The notes under the pieces: generated by a model
Seen by the model: only the letters and a program-made list of their open reading frames with translations
What the model was told of the DNA's origin: nothing
The model's database searches: none
Shown: positions 1-11,092 of the stretch, piece by piece
Layout of the letters: every line of letters begins with the position of its first letter
How positions within the stretch are numbered: the first letter of the stretch is position 1
Made by a program: the position numbers and the translations under genes
Origin: Isoetes taiwanensis
Lineage: Eukaryota > Streptophyta > Lycopodiopsida > Isoetales > Isoetaceae
Assembly: GCA_021234155.1 (NCBI GenBank)
Contig: JAJEKV010000039.1
Coordinates: 9,561,077-9,625,076, forward strand
Length of the DNA stretch: 64,000 nucleotides
Direction: 5' to 3'

Positions 1-740
1 GGCTTAAGGTTTTTTGGAATCGAACCCCAAAAGGGAAGGCTAATATTTTGCCAGGTTAACGCCCCATACTATACGTGTCGATAACAAATGTAAGAGGATC
101 TATAAGTAATGTGAGCTAAACCCATGGTTCTACAACTTCCTAAAAAACTTAGCCCTCAAGTTTTAAGGCTAAGATCAGATCTCAGATGTTGGTTGCAAGA
201 GTGTTACCCACCAGTAACACATTAAAAAGTGCATAAACACCTAGTTTATTATGCCAAATGACTATAAACACCTAGCTTATTATGAAAACCACCACAAAAC
301 CACCACAAAACCACTATAAAACTCTCGGCCCAGGTTGTTAAGGCGGATAACACCCTAAAACTCGGGTGTTATGCCCTACTATAACAAACTCCTAGGGCAT
401 AATACCCTCGTTCCATGGTATCCCTCTCATCCCCGTGTGCACTAGTGAAGAAAGGCTACTAGGATCCACACAAAACCTAGATATGTGGCTTCTTTGAGAG
501 AGATAACAAGAGTCTGTACAAGAGTCTGTTGGGGAGATGTCAAGTGACAAGGAAGGCCAACATGGCAGAAGCACACGCACTAGATTTGAACCTCCAAGCT
601 TTTGTCGCGCCCTTTGCCGAACATTGTAACGGTTTTTCTCGAGCTTATGTTATAAGATGAAGAAAAAGAGGAAATACTTTGGCAATGTCTGGCCTTTAGA
701 GGTGGTTGCAAAATGAAAAGATGCTAAATCGTTGTCGTCA
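1..740. other. Intergenic DNA upstream of the PPR gene
   Basis: No gene is seen. A 21-bp imperfect direct repeat (ATAAACACCTAG-TTATTATG type) lies at 233-253 and 264-284, followed by short CCACAAAA repeats near 290-320. Short ORFs here show no family resemblance. A promoter for the PPR gene must lie in this stretch, but no clear TATA box was picked out. Confidence 0.5.
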
Positions 741-3608
741 ATGGCTTCCCATTTCAAGGGGGAATTAGCTGGAAGATGTAAGAAAATACTAATGGAGGAA
801 GCATTGTGCTTTTTAGACTATTGGGAGTTCCAAATAGATGGCAGAAAGTATGCGTACTTGTTGAAAGAGTGTGGAAGTTTTGAAACGTATTCTTTGGGCA
901 AGCAGGTCCATGCCCACCTTCTTAGAAGTGGTCTTGAGAGCATCTTGATGATAGGTCAACATCTTGTTGAAATGTATCGCAAGTGTGCAAGCTTGACAGA
1001 TGCAGAAAGAGTGTTTGATCGAATGCCAGTGCAGACTGCATTTTCGTGGACAAGCATGATCTCTGCTTGTGTTCAACAGGCTGACTGCAAAAAAGCTATC
1101 CGGCTTTTTGAGGAATTATGCTTGAATGGCAGGAGACATGACGAAATTACTGTGATAAATGTACTTAATGCAGCTGCCAATCTAGGATTCCTGTCAAAAG
1201 CTAAGGTAATTCATGCCTTCATTGTTCAAAGTGAGTTTGGGTCATTTCTTATTATTCAGAATGGACTCATCAGTATGTATAGCAATTGTGGAAGTCTAGA
1301 TGATGCTTGTAGGTCATTTAACACCATGATTACCCGCGATACAATATCTTGGAATACGATGATAGTAGCATTTTCTGACCATGGTCATGATAGGGGCTCT
1401 TTGCAAGTTTTTAGACAAATGTATGCGATTCAGGCACCAAGCAAGATAACTTTCCTTGCACTTTTAACTTCTTGCTCTAAACTGGCTGCCTTACCAGAGG
1501 GTAAACTGGTACATGCACATATTCTTGACAGTGGTCTTGTACTGAATGCTGTTCTAGGCACTGCTATTGTTAGTATGTATGGAAAGTGTGGAAGTACTCC
1601 AAATGCACGGAAGATATTCGATGCAATGCAAGCTCGAGATATAGTTTCTTGGAATTCTATGATGGGAGCTTATGTGCAGGATGGAAATGGGAAGGATGCT
1701 ATTTACCTCTTTCAAAAACTGCAACTGGAAGGCATAAATCCTGACAAGGTAACAATTACTACTGCCCTTGCTGGATGTTCTTCTCTTGGAAGTCTTACAG
1801 AGGGTAGACTTGTCCATGCAAGCATTCCTAAGATCTTGTTTCAATCAGACCCAATACTATCTACAAGCCTTGTTGATATGTATGGCAAATGTGGTAGCCT
1901 GCCAGATGCACAAGCTGTGTTTGATGAGCTGCCCAAGTCTGCCATTGCAGCACCATGGAATGTCTTAATTGCAGCATATGCCCAACAGGGGTATCCAAGG
2001 AATTCCTTTTTACTTTTTGAGACTATGCAATTGGAAAGTGTAGTTCAAGATAAAATAACTTTCATTAACTTGCTTGATGCCTGTAGCAATTCAACCATGC
2101 TGTCTCAAGGCTTTTTGATCCATGCTCACATTATCAAACATGAATTCAAGTCAGACCTTGTTCTTGAGAATGCACTTGTGAATATGTATAACAAATGTGG
2201 AAGCTTGAGAGATGCATGCATTGTCTTTGGCAGCATGAACACTTGGGATATTATCACCTGGAATTCCTTGATTATGACCCACGTGCAGCATGGGCATGCA
2301 AGGCAGGCCATTCAACTTTATTACACAATGTACACTGAAAATATAAGACCTGATAAGTTCACATTTATGTGCATTATTGATGCTTGCATCCACGTGAAAG
2401 CCATAGGAGAGGGTGTCCAAGTCCATGAACAGATAGCATACTATGGATTAGAGACAGATGTTTTTGTTGGAACTGCTCTTGTAAATATGTATGGTAGATT
2501 TGGATATGTTCAAGATGCTCGGATTGTGTTTAATAAATTACTGCATACTGACATTATTTCGTGGAATGTTATGATTAGTATTTATGCCTATAATTGTTAC
2601 GATGAAGAGGCTCTTCAGCTCTTTCAAGATATGCATCTGATGAGCATAACACCAAATAGGAGCACTTTTCTTGCCATGCTAGATGCCTGTGCAAGTACAT
2701 GTAATTTAGCGCAGGGCGTGTTGATTCACAAACAAATCACTGAACATGGTTATAGTTCAGAACTAGTCATGGGAACAGCCATCCTGACCATGTATAATAA
2801 ATGTGGTAGTCTTGAAAATGCGGAAAAAGTATTTCAGAAAATGCATGATAAAGATATTATTACATGGAGTGCGATGGGCACCGCATACATTCAACATGGG
2901 CACACTGATGATACACTGAAACTGTTTTATGAGATGTTCAAGGATCATATCATTCCAGACGTTGAAACTGTAGCTCACATGCCTGACCTCTGTACCGAGC
3001 AGGCAATTTTGTCAGAAAATTCTTTTATTCATGCTTGCAGCTTAGGGGAGCAACCTGAGTCTGTCAAATACATGGGAAATATGATCATCAATATGTATGG
3101 CAAGCAAGGTAGTTTGAACAGTGCCTGCCAGGTTTTTTATGAAATGCCAGAGCATGATGCAGTATCGTGGAATAACATTGTTGCGGCATATAGCCAACAT
3201 GGCCAGTGTATCAATGCCCTTCTTTTCTTGAACCAGATGTACGTTGAAGGGGTGGAGCTTGATGCAGTTACATTTCTTAATATCTTTTCAGGATGCAGTC
3301 ATGCAGGATTGGTAGATGTTGGGTTCCACTACTTCTCTTTGATGGAAGGAGATTATAGAATTGTGCCAGTAGCTGAGCACAACCATTCCATGATTGACAT
3401 CATTGGGAGAGCAGGACAGTTAGATGAAGCAGCAGACTATATCAACAATATGCCTATCCATGTCGATTGCTCATCATGGGTGGTTTTCATTGCTGCCTGC
3501 AAAATTTATGGTGATTTAGAAAGTGGAAAATGGGCTGCAGGACATGTTTTGGGGATTGAAGATAATGTACAAGATGATGTGTGGAATCCTGCAATCAGCC
3601 AGACTTGA
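741..3608 (+). CDS. PLS-class pentatricopeptide repeat (PPR) protein, E-type end truncated
   Basis: A 955-residue intronless ORF made almost entirely of PLS-type pentatricopeptide repeats. Eight triplets can be counted from the recurring P/S signature (SWTSMI, SWNTMI, SWNSMM, PWNVLI, TWNSLI, SWNVMI, TWSAMG, SWNNIV). Each is followed by an L-type GxxVHAH segment and a 'MYGKCGS' S segment. Proteins of this family bind organellar RNA and act in C-to-U editing or processing in plastids or mitochondria (family knowledge). The C terminus enters the E1 region (IIGRAGQLDEAADYI, then WVVFIAACKIYG) and stops about 20 residues later. There is no E2/E+ and no DYW deaminase domain, so this protein would need a partner in trans for editing. 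The ATG at 741 is chosen; the frame stays open back to a TTG at 732, but TTG is not a likely plant start. The 5' end has no obvious transit peptide. Some repeats are irregular (the segment near residue 760 lacks the usual cysteine pattern). The gene could be real or a long-lived pseudogene without stops. Confidence 0.88.
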   Translation: MASHFKGELAGRCKKILMEEALCFLDYWEFQIDGRKYAYLLKECGSFETYSLGKQVHAHLLRSGLESILMIGQHLVEMYRKCASLTDAERVFDRMPVQTAFSWTSMISACVQQADCKKAIRLFEELCLNGRRHDEITVINVLNAAANLGFLSKAKVIHAFIVQSEFGSFLIIQNGLISMYSNCGSLDDACRSFNTMITRDTISWNTMIVAFSDHGHDRGSLQVFRQMYAIQAPSKITFLALLTSCSKLAALPEGKLVHAHILDSGLVLNAVLGTAIVSMYGKCGSTPNARKIFDAMQARDIVSWNSMMGAYVQDGNGKDAIYLFQKLQLEGINPDKVTITTALAGCSSLGSLTEGRLVHASIPKILFQSDPILSTSLVDMYGKCGSLPDAQAVFDELPKSAIAAPWNVLIAAYAQQGYPRNSFLLFETMQLESVVQDKITFINLLDACSNSTMLSQGFLIHAHIIKHEFKSDLVLENALVNMYNKCGSLRDACIVFGSMNTWDIITWNSLIMTHVQHGHARQAIQLYYTMYTENIRPDKFTFMCIIDACIHVKAIGEGVQVHEQIAYYGLETDVFVGTALVNMYGRFGYVQDARIVFNKLLHTDIISWNVMISIYAYNCYDEEALQLFQDMHLMSITPNRSTFLAMLDACASTCNLAQGVLIHKQITEHGYSSELVMGTAILTMYNKCGSLENAEKVFQKMHDKDIITWSAMGTAYIQHGHTDDTLKLFYEMFKDHIIPDVETVAHMPDLCTEQAILSENSFIHACSLGEQPESVKYMGNMIINMYGKQGSLNSACQVFYEMPEHDAVSWNNIVAAYSQHGQCINALLFLNQMYVEGVELDAVTFLNIFSGCSHAGLVDVGFHYFSLMEGDYRIVPVAEHNHSMIDIIGRAGQLDEAADYINNMPIHVDCSSWVVFIAACKIYGDLESGKWAAGHVLGIEDNVQDDVWNPAISQT

Positions 3609-5684
3609 GAAGGAAGAGTAACCGAATTATTTCTAAAAACATGCCGCAAGACTATCCATGATACGGACAAGACCTGTCGGTTTTAGTTGGCCATGCTCAT
3701 GCCGTTTCATGTGATTGGCATTGGCCCCATCTCATGACAAAACCTGTTTATAGTTTTGCCATGTTCATGTGACAAAATAACAATATGAGCTTTTGGCCTC
3801 AGCATCAGGTGGATAGAAACTTACTTGGATTTCAAAGATAAACTAGATGTCGTTTTGCAATCACTTAACGGGCCAGATACCGTCCTGCCTGACGTTGTGA
3901 TTTGAGATAGAAATGAAGGCGATCAAGCTGACACATCGGAAAAAATTCTGTGCTCTGCAATCCTGTCACGACAATTAGAGTGTTCCCTGATGAGAATGCG
4001 TGGTTTATCAGAGGGAAACTTATCAAAATGCCTGTAATTCTTCAGTACATTCAAAATAAACAAATCAAATTTGCGAGGAACTTTGGGATGGATTCAAACT
4101 GAATTAAGGGGATCTAACGTAATAGGCATCTTGAGCTTCAACAGTTATTGCTGTGCGTTTGTTTGAGAATCTTGGAAATAGGAAGGGTTTGGGTGAAAAA
4201 TTAAGGACATCTTGGTAATTTAGTGGCACTGTCAACCTTTAGTACCCTAAAGGTACTATACCACGAAGGAAATATCGGCTCCAGATTTTGGCTTCGATTC
4301 GAGTAAACCCTAAGCCGAATACCCTTGCATGGCATTCGGCCTGCATCTTCTGTTTTATTTTCCGATGAAAAAAAACCGGCACAAGGGGTATTCGACCTGC
4401 CTATTCAACATTCGACCTGCCTATTCAACCTGAATTAAACTGTGAGCCGAATATGCCTGTCCGAAACTATAAGTTGAATACCCTTGCTCGAAACTGCAAG
4501 TCGAATACTCCTGCATGCAATCTCTGGGCCTAATACCCCAAAAATCCTGTTGTAAATCTCATCGCACGGACTTATTTCCCCCGCTGCAACAATGGGCAAA
4601 ACTGAACCACGGTTTTTTTTTTTTTTTGGCTCAAGCTTCGATCCTCATTGTCATATTTTTGCTTCGATTGTTATCAGCACTATACTTTGCTTCGATTCTT
4701 ATCACTTCTATACTTTGGAATCTGTTACAGTGGGCAGATCTTCAAGCTCCAACAGAGGTATGGTTTATAAGGCTTTAGCTTAGAATACTTCCAATGCTTA
4801 GCTTAAATTTCTTTCTACTGAAACCGTGATCTCTCTCATAGGATTCTGCCTTTTCTTTGTCAATTGGGCATGGGATTCTTCAGGTATCGCTCTTTTGCTC
4901 CTCAACAGCTTCAATTCACTTTTGTTCATATGGATGCTCAATTAGTTTTGGACAATTCTTTTCCTTCCTTGTCCTTTCTTGCTTCCTTGTACCTACCGTA
5001 CCTCATGCATACACACAACATAAACCAATTCCAAATTAAAGTTAAAGCATCGTAAAGCAAGGGATTGCATGTTTTTCTATGAGCCACCTGCATCAAAATT
5101 TCCAAAAGGACAAAGACAGTGTACTAGCCTTCTACCACATCTCAAGGAAAACTCAAACAAGATTAACATGCAGGAACTTCCCTTAACTCTATGGAGCAAC
5201 TCTTTACCACTATAATCTCACTAGCGCAATGCAGTTTTCAATGACAACATAATTGAAATGAATCGATCTTATCACCTGCAAAACTAGCAAACACGGTTAA
5301 GCAAAACAGCTTTGAATCTCAGGAACAATGGTCTTTTGGCACAAATTCACCACAGTTCCACTAATCGCTCTAATATTGAAATCATATGATTTCCCTTCAT
5401 GCATAAAAGCTTTTACTCCGTTAAGATAATCCAAATATATTCTTGTGAATCCCAAAATGATAATCTCCTCTTCATTCCGATGCCATGTTCCAGCACAATA
5501 AGAACTAATAGTAGTTCTTGCAGCACATATAAGAACAATGATCTTTACGGCCCTCTGGGAAATTTCTAGCTCCATCATTTTTTACTTCTTTAATTCCTCT
5601 CACAGATTAGAGAGTCTAAATTCTAATGGTGATTCCATTGCCCATGGTGCGGCCCATCAACAGAAACGTTCTTCCCCCTGCAAC
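3609..5684. other. Intergenic DNA with a short tandem duplication
   Basis: No convincing gene. A 20-bp unit (TTCGACCTGCCTATTCAAC-) is tandemly duplicated at 4391-4430, and related 'gaataccc' phrases recur between 4310 and 4540, so this is a small decayed minisatellite. A long T tract lies at about 4613-4628. The remaining ORFs are low-complexity or shadows. Confidence 0.5.
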
Positions 5685-6718
5685 GACATCCCAAGACCTT
5701 CTGGCGAAGAGTGCTCAGGAGGCTAGTGCCGCCCATAGGAAACATCACTCCAGACCAGTAAGGCCAATACCTACAGCAGCTCTACAAACCTGAGGGTGCA
5801 GGCGGCGCCCCCCCCCCCTCCTCCCTCCCCCCAAAAGCAAGGCCCAGTGCTGGAAATCACAGAGGCGGAGGCAGCACAGGGGCTTCAACATCTAGCCAAT
5901 GGAAAAGCACCAGACCTTGATGGTATGCAGGCGGAGTTACTCAAGTGGGCAGGACCATCCATGGCACATGCCATCTCGATGCCCTAGACACATTTTGCCA
6001 GATGACTGACATGCGCGTCAACTTAGCCAAGACCAAGGCAGTTCTCGTATCGTCCGCGCACCAGCCAACAGCCCCAACCCTAACCTATCGTGTCCAGAAT
6101 GTGGAAGTGGTGTCCCCTTATAAATATTTGGGGTTGGAGTTCCCGTCGACCATGAACTGGCAGAGGTTGGAAGACACTCTATGCAATGCAGAACAATAGC
6201 CACAAGGCAGAGCTATATGGTTGGGCCCACCAATCGCACCTATTCAAGGTGCTAGTAGAACATGTGCTTCTGTACGTGGTCGAGATCTGGGGCCCGGTGA
6301 TTTCCCTCACCACTTGGAATGACTTGGAGCAGATGCAGAAAGCTTTCTTGGCACGGGCCCTGGGGGTGAAGTCCATAGTCCCATACCAGATACTGCTGCA
6401 GAAAATAGGTTACTTGCCTCTTCAAAGGGGGGGCCTTGACAGACACATCGTCTACTTCCAGAAGGTGGTCAGCATGGACGATACTCATCTCCCTAACCTC
6501 GCTTACACTGTGGCAATGGGGAACGCCTAAAAGCCTGTTGACGAAAAAGAGAGCTCAATGGCTGGCCAGATGGAATGTGCAAGAGCACAGGTGCATCTGA
6601 GTGCAAACGGAGGCAGATCGCCACATTCTCAGACAGTAACTTGACACATGCTTCCTCAGCAAGCTATGGCATGCCAGCACCCTTGGACAGGTCAAGACGG
6701 CACATTATCAACGCCACA
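5685..6718 (+). mobile_element. LINE (non-LTR retrotransposon) ORF2 remnant, 5' part
   Basis: Decayed reverse-transcriptase ORF of a jockey/RTE-like LINE. In order along the plus strand: a linker with PKTFWRRVLRRL and LQQLYKPEG (about 5690-5790), the finger motif ITEAEAAQGLQHL then NGKAPDLDGMQAELLK (5856-5945), then an abrupt jump near 5975 to FCQMTDMRVNLAKTKAV (thumb entry), YKYLGLEF (6118-6141), and the post-RT region LLYVVEIWGP ... KAFLARALGV (6264-6370). The catalytic palm with its F/YxDD box is missing, so an internal deletion of several hundred bases joins fingers to thumb. Frames also change at about 5980 and 6190. The element continues at 28995 beyond the Gypsy insertion, which shows it was the original landing site of the nest. 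It cannot encode an active enzyme. Confidence 0.82.
6714..6718. repeat. Possible target-site duplication, left side of outer Gypsy element
   Basis: CCACA directly before the TG of the left LTR. The right flank at 28995-28999 is ACACA, so four of five bases agree. This is consistent with an old 5-bp integrase duplication with one change. Confidence 0.55.
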
Positions 6719-7312
6719 TGTTTGGGGTCTGGGTTCGGGAACTCCTACAAGACAGCCCTCTGTGAGGACCCTTGGATCTAACAGGAGAATCCGGGAACTA
6801 TGTCACGCGGGATTTGCAAGAAAGAACAAGAAAAAGAGAAAAGAGAACAACAAGAACAATGAGATCACAATAATAAGCTTCCTTGATGTCAATGAAGATA
6901 CATGAGCTCTCGCAATCGAGAGAAAACTGAAATGAGACAAGACTCAAAACTCATCTAAAAAACTCATGTGCTAGCTCTACTCATATATATAGTACAATGG
7001 CCTTTGGCCCAATATAGACACTCTGACTGATTTCGTGCCGACTCTCGGAAGGAGGCCCGATTTGCAGGAGGAATCTTTGGCGGTGCCTCTTGAAAAGCCT
7101 GAAATCACGCTGACGCTGACGCGGGCGGTGACGGGCCGTCACTTGTCTGAGCGCCGCCTCTTGTTGACGCCAGGCGTGGTCTTTGTCTGCGTGGTCTGCT
7201 TGGTCTTCTGCTGAGCCTTTGACGATCGACCAGCTACCGATTGTGGATCCTTGGCCTTGACCTGGTCCGGTTATATGCATGAATAGTCCCGCATCAGAGG
7301 CATGGACTAACA
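6719..7312 (-). repeat. 3' LTR of outer Gypsy element
   Basis: 594 bp, plus-strand ends TGTTTGGGG...GACTAACA. The first ~340 bp match the 28418-28994 copy with only a handful of changes. The remaining ~250 bp carry clustered small indels (for example around 7050 and 7190-7300). Confidence 0.9.
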
Positions 7313-7325
7313 CTCCCCCACCAAA
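7313..7325 (-). promoter_or_regulatory. Polypurine tract of outer element
   Basis: The minus strand reads TTTGGTGGGGGAG directly before the 3' LTR. The same 13 bases precede the inner 3' LTR, as expected for the plus-strand primer of reverse transcription. Confidence 0.8.
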
Positions 7326-7329
7326 CGTA

Positions 7330-10285
7330 TTACACCAAGAAAAGGAGGAAGTGCTTCCGAGGGCGGGAAACCAGCAGTCTGAAAGTGATCTTCACGGGAA
7401 TGAGGACGGGCGCCATTATGGTAATGGGCAATGAGGTCCTGGCGTGTTTGAAGTGCGTCAGGAGTGTTGAGCCCAAGGGCAGGATCGGCATCAATGAGGA
7501 AGTGAGAGCGCACCATGTCTTCCGTGGCAAAGATGTGCATCCGGAAGGAACAAACCGGCACTCCATAAGAAGGCAAAACCGAGACCGAAGGCACTTGTGG
7601 ACGCCGGCATTCGGGTTGCAAGAAAAATTGGACGCCGCCGATTTAAAGAGTCGACGAGGATGCATCCGAGAGCAAAGACGTAAAACCAGCCTTTGACGGG
7701 TGGATCAAGGATCTGGTGAGGTGGCTGCATTCTGTAAGAAAGTATCAAGGCCATGCAAAGCATCAGCAGGCCGTTGCCAACCACGCTCATTAGCAATATA
7801 GATCCAATTGGTATTTTGTTCCAAGGTGGCACCAGCTTCCCACTCAGAGCGTCGGACAAAACGGGGATCCCACCGCAGATCCGTCGAGATCTGTGGAGGA
7901 GTCCACCCAGCGTGGCCATCCATGACCTTCGTCCAAAAGGGAAGACGCCAGTCAGAGGTAAGAAACCAGGGGCGTGGAGGGGCACCCAAAGCTGAAGCAT
8001 ATGGAGAAGGAGCCATGCCCGTGGGGTGTGGGCTGCCGAGCCCGCTCCCCGAATTCACGCACAAGGCCGGGATCAAGAGCTTTGCACCATCTATCCCATT
8101 CAAGTAGAGAGTCGAGTATAGACAGGAGGACTATCCCATCCCGTGGGTACCGCCTTGCTATCCGTAATGGCACGCGAATTGATTGTAGCCCGCCAAATGT
8201 CGATATAAACTTGGGCAAACGGAAGATCCCGGGATGCCCAAGATTCTTTCGCGACTGTTCCAAACAGATCGCCTTGCCGAGAGGTAAATGATGAGCAAGC
8301 TCGCATATACCCCGATGAAGGGCGTGAGTCCGATCATGATCCGCCGATAGGGGTTGTTATCCAAGAGCAACCATTGAACCCGTGGAGTCACCCCGAAAGT
8401 TTCAAGTGGCCCGCTTTAAATTTGTCCCGGTATCGGCCGGATAGAAGTCATGGAAGATGTACACCATCGGCCGGACAACTCTGGAAAGTGATTAAATCGG
8501 GGCCCTCACGCGGTGAAGGAGGTCAAGACCAAAAGGGCACCTGAAAGCAAAACTTTTGTCCGCTATTGAGAGGTCCGGCCGATCGGGAAAAATCCTCACC
8601 GCTGTTGGGGGGACATCAAGGTGACCATCTACGGGCGCACTACTTGAAAAAAAAGAAAGTAGTGGCGTCGGACAACCACATAATCCGTAACCTGGAAGGA
8701 ATAGCAAAATCCACGTGACGCGTGTGGATACCAAGATTAAAGTAGCCTTCCTGTTTGGTTTGGGCCTCTTCAGCCAGATTGGGCGGCTTTGGTCGGAGCT
8801 GATTTTCAAGATCGCGGATCCGGTTGTCCTTTTCTAACAGAAGACGTGACTGATCACGGACCCTTTTCGGAGGAAGCATGGCATGTGAAGAGGATTGCCC
8901 GGGAGTATTGAGGCGCAGCGTGGCAATCTCGGCATCATCAACAATTTTCTCGTTTCTCGAGCCTCCGTAGTTTCGATCCCGGAGAGACGTCAATTGAATG
9001 GTCGCGTGGGAAAGCCGAGCTTCTAAGGAGGTGAGGCGAGCATCACGCTCGGTCAGATCATGAACTTGAGTGCGGTAAGTCTGAGAAAGCTCTGCATACA
9101 AGGTGTCAAGCTTAGCAATGTCTTTCTCCTTGTCATCCAGGAGGGTGTCCTTTGTCTTGTTCTGCTCCAACAATTCCTGAACGGTGGTTTGTAATCGAGC
9201 CTCGCTGACGCCAGAAGCGTGCCGTCGCTCGATCGTGGGCGCCTTGAGATCCTCAAGGGCCCGTAAAAAAGCCTCGTGCTTTTCTTGAAGCTGTGTCTCC
9301 AGAGTGTGAACTTGCGTGGTAGCAGTTTGAAGGTCTCGGTGAACCGCATTGGAGGCCTCCAGGGACGCTTGAACTCCATTCATGAGAGCTTCCTGTGATT
9401 CTTGCAACTTGAGAGCAAAGCAGCCTTGAACATCCCGGCCGATATTGATACGTAAGTCGGCGAGGATGTGGAGGTGGAGGGCCCTGTTGTGGCCGTGTTT
9501 GGGACGTCTGAGAGACATGAAACATGACCAGGAGAAATCTGGCGTGAAGGTGCAGCCTGTTGGTTTTGAGGAAGTGAACGTAGAGATGGCTGAGTGGAGG
9601 CATGAGAAATGGAAGGGGACACAGGAACAGGAAGATAATGACGAATGAGAGCTTGAAGATGGCCACCCACCGAAACTTCAAAGACAGAGGAGGGGGTAGC
9701 CCGAAGGCGATCGACTTCTTGTAGGAGTCTGTAGAACAACATTTGTGGCCAATCAAGAAAGTGAGTGGAGCAGACGGCCGTGATAACCACATTGTAGAAT
9801 GGTTTATTGATATGGGTGTTCTTGATAGAATACCCAAGGAATTTTCGCCATAGAAACTTGACAAAAGTGTCATGGGGCCTTGCGATATTTGTGAGGCGAT
9901 GCATGTTCGCTTGATATTGAACAAATACCAAACTCAGTGACATCTATGTCCCGTAAAGCGCCCAAGATAAAGAAGGTGTTTGCAAAGGAATATGGAATAC
10001 CTCGTAAATCAAAATGAGTAAGCAAGATCATAGTGCCATCGACCACAGTAGCATATCCTTCTGGGCGGTGGACGATATTAGCAACAAACTGCTTCAATTG
10101 GTCTGGATTTGGTGCCGGAAGGTCCATTTGTGAGAATTCATAAAGCTTGTATGCTCCAAGAATCTTCCCGACTCGGCCAACGAGGGGCCCCAAAGGTGGG
10201 CGCCAAGAAAGACATGTGACTCGAAAAGAGCCGGATCCCGTGGAGTAGAAGCTTGAAGGGTCGAAAATTTGGGTGCGTGAACCAT
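7330..10285 (-). pseudogene. Extra ORF between integrase and 3' LTR: coiled-coil protein (outer copy)
   Basis: A long, frame-broken coding region in the 'env position' that I cannot assign to a family. It starts at an ATG in CCATGG context (10285). Segments in order: N-terminal MVHAPKFSTLQAS..., then GPLVGRVGKILGAYKLYEF and TVVDGTMILLTHFDLRG (to about 9950), then KFLGYSIKNTHINKPFYN and FLDWPQMLFYRLLQEVDRL (9880-9690), a Ser/Pro/Thr-rich linker (9650-9490), and a strongly predicted coiled coil (about 9460-8750; heptad-rich LETQLQEKHEAFLRALEDL, then SLEARLSHATIQLTSLRD). The C-terminal part has VQWLLLDNNPYRR (8380-8340) and FWTKVMDGHAGWTPP ... NTNWIYIANE (7950-7790). The same segments recur in the inner element, so this is a fixed part of the element family and not a chance ORF. 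I see no signal peptide or transmembrane pattern that would make it an envelope protein. A CT-rich leader lies just upstream of its ATG on the minus strand (10286-10350), suggesting its own promoter. Confidence 0.6.
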
Positions 10286-10749
10286 GGCTAAGAACGCCTG
10301 AGAGGAACCGGAAGGATGATCTTGAGAAGGCGAGAGAGCGAGAGCGGAAGACTAAAAACACGATAGGCTTAAAAGGTTTTAGGGCGATAAGTGTTGGCGA
10401 AGGGGCATGATGAGGATGAACCGGCAACCGTTGATGATGCCAGGTGGCGACAGATGCAAAGTAGGCGATTGAGAGGCAAAATTTTGGCTAAGTCCCCAAA
10501 CGGTAAAGGGAGAAGCAGTGAACGGTGGCGATGAGACGTAAGAGAATGATCGGATGTGACACCGGGCTAAAGGACGACATTAATGTTCGACGGGCGTGAA
10601 AAGAAGGAATGTCATTTAATGCCGGGTAACTCAAGTGAGATATCATTAAAACGAAAGTGTCGAAGGTACCATGGCTAGATATGCGCGGAAAAAAGATTCC
10701 CCATTTAGAAACAAATTTTGCATTGCAAAACACGTTGGCGTACATTTCT

Positions 10750-10824
10750 GATTGGTCCACGCCGGTGATGTGGAGGTCCCGGTGGGCTATATAAGACTAA
10801 TATTGGTGAAAGCCGGAGACACCG
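10750..10824 (+). promoter_or_regulatory. Antisense promoter inside outer element (CCAAT + TATA)
   Basis: On the plus strand, opposite to gag-pol, an ATTGG box (10751-10755) precedes a TATATAA box (10788-10794), followed about 31 bp later by the first ATG (10825). The arrangement and spacing are preserved in the inner element (ATTGG 20689-20693, TATATAA 20724-20730, ATG 20760). Conservation in two diverged copies supports function; transcription itself is inferred. Confidence 0.55.
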
Positions 10825-10906
10825 ATGGCGCCAAGATGTATGGCTGCCGGATCGCACGACAAGTGCACTATGCCGCCTAACCGCCACGGAGTGGATTACT
10901 TGCAAG

Positions 10907-11092
10907 ATGGACTGCTTGGACCTCTGGCGGTGCCACAACCGTGGCATTGCCATGGACGGGTGGTGTGCCGGGATGGCTGAGCATCCCGACCCCCTTACCA
11001 ACGGGATGGAGGTGGTGATTCACCTGCGCTGGGATCCGGAGCAGAATTACTACCACATCCTGCGTATCACCTCTGCTCCAAACCTGGAGTAG
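10907..11092 (+). CDS. Short antisense ORF downstream of pol, conserved in both elements
   Basis: A 61-codon plus-strand ORF (MDCLDLWRCHNRGIAMDGW..., ending ...NYYHILRITSAPNLE). It lies 110 bp downstream of the antisense TATA box and is read against the direction of gag-pol. The inner element has a recognisable counterpart (MNCPIFGP..., shared EHPD and WDPE words) at about 20843-21043, with indels. A T-rich tail with AATATAAATA (11211-11220) follows and could serve as a poly(A) region, ending tail-to-tail with the integrase stop at 11230. No family is recognised. An earlier ATG at 10825 is in a different frame that stops at about 10980, so the true start is unsure. Antisense ORFs between pol and 3' LTR are known in some Tat-lineage elements; homology to those is not claimed. 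Confidence 0.35.
   Translation: MDCLDLWRCHNRGIAMDGWCAGMAEHPDPLTNGMEVVIHLRWDPEQNYYHILRITSAPNLE

Noticed and set aside
732-740. Longer PPR start at 732
   Set aside because: The codon at 732 is TTG; the first ATG in frame is at 741, in a reasonable context, so the CDS was started there.
7491-8000. 169-codon hydrophobic minus-strand ORF as an envelope protein
   Set aside because: Comparison with the inner element shows that the neighbouring frame (FWTKVMDGHAGWTPP...) is the conserved one; the hydrophobic frame is a shadow.
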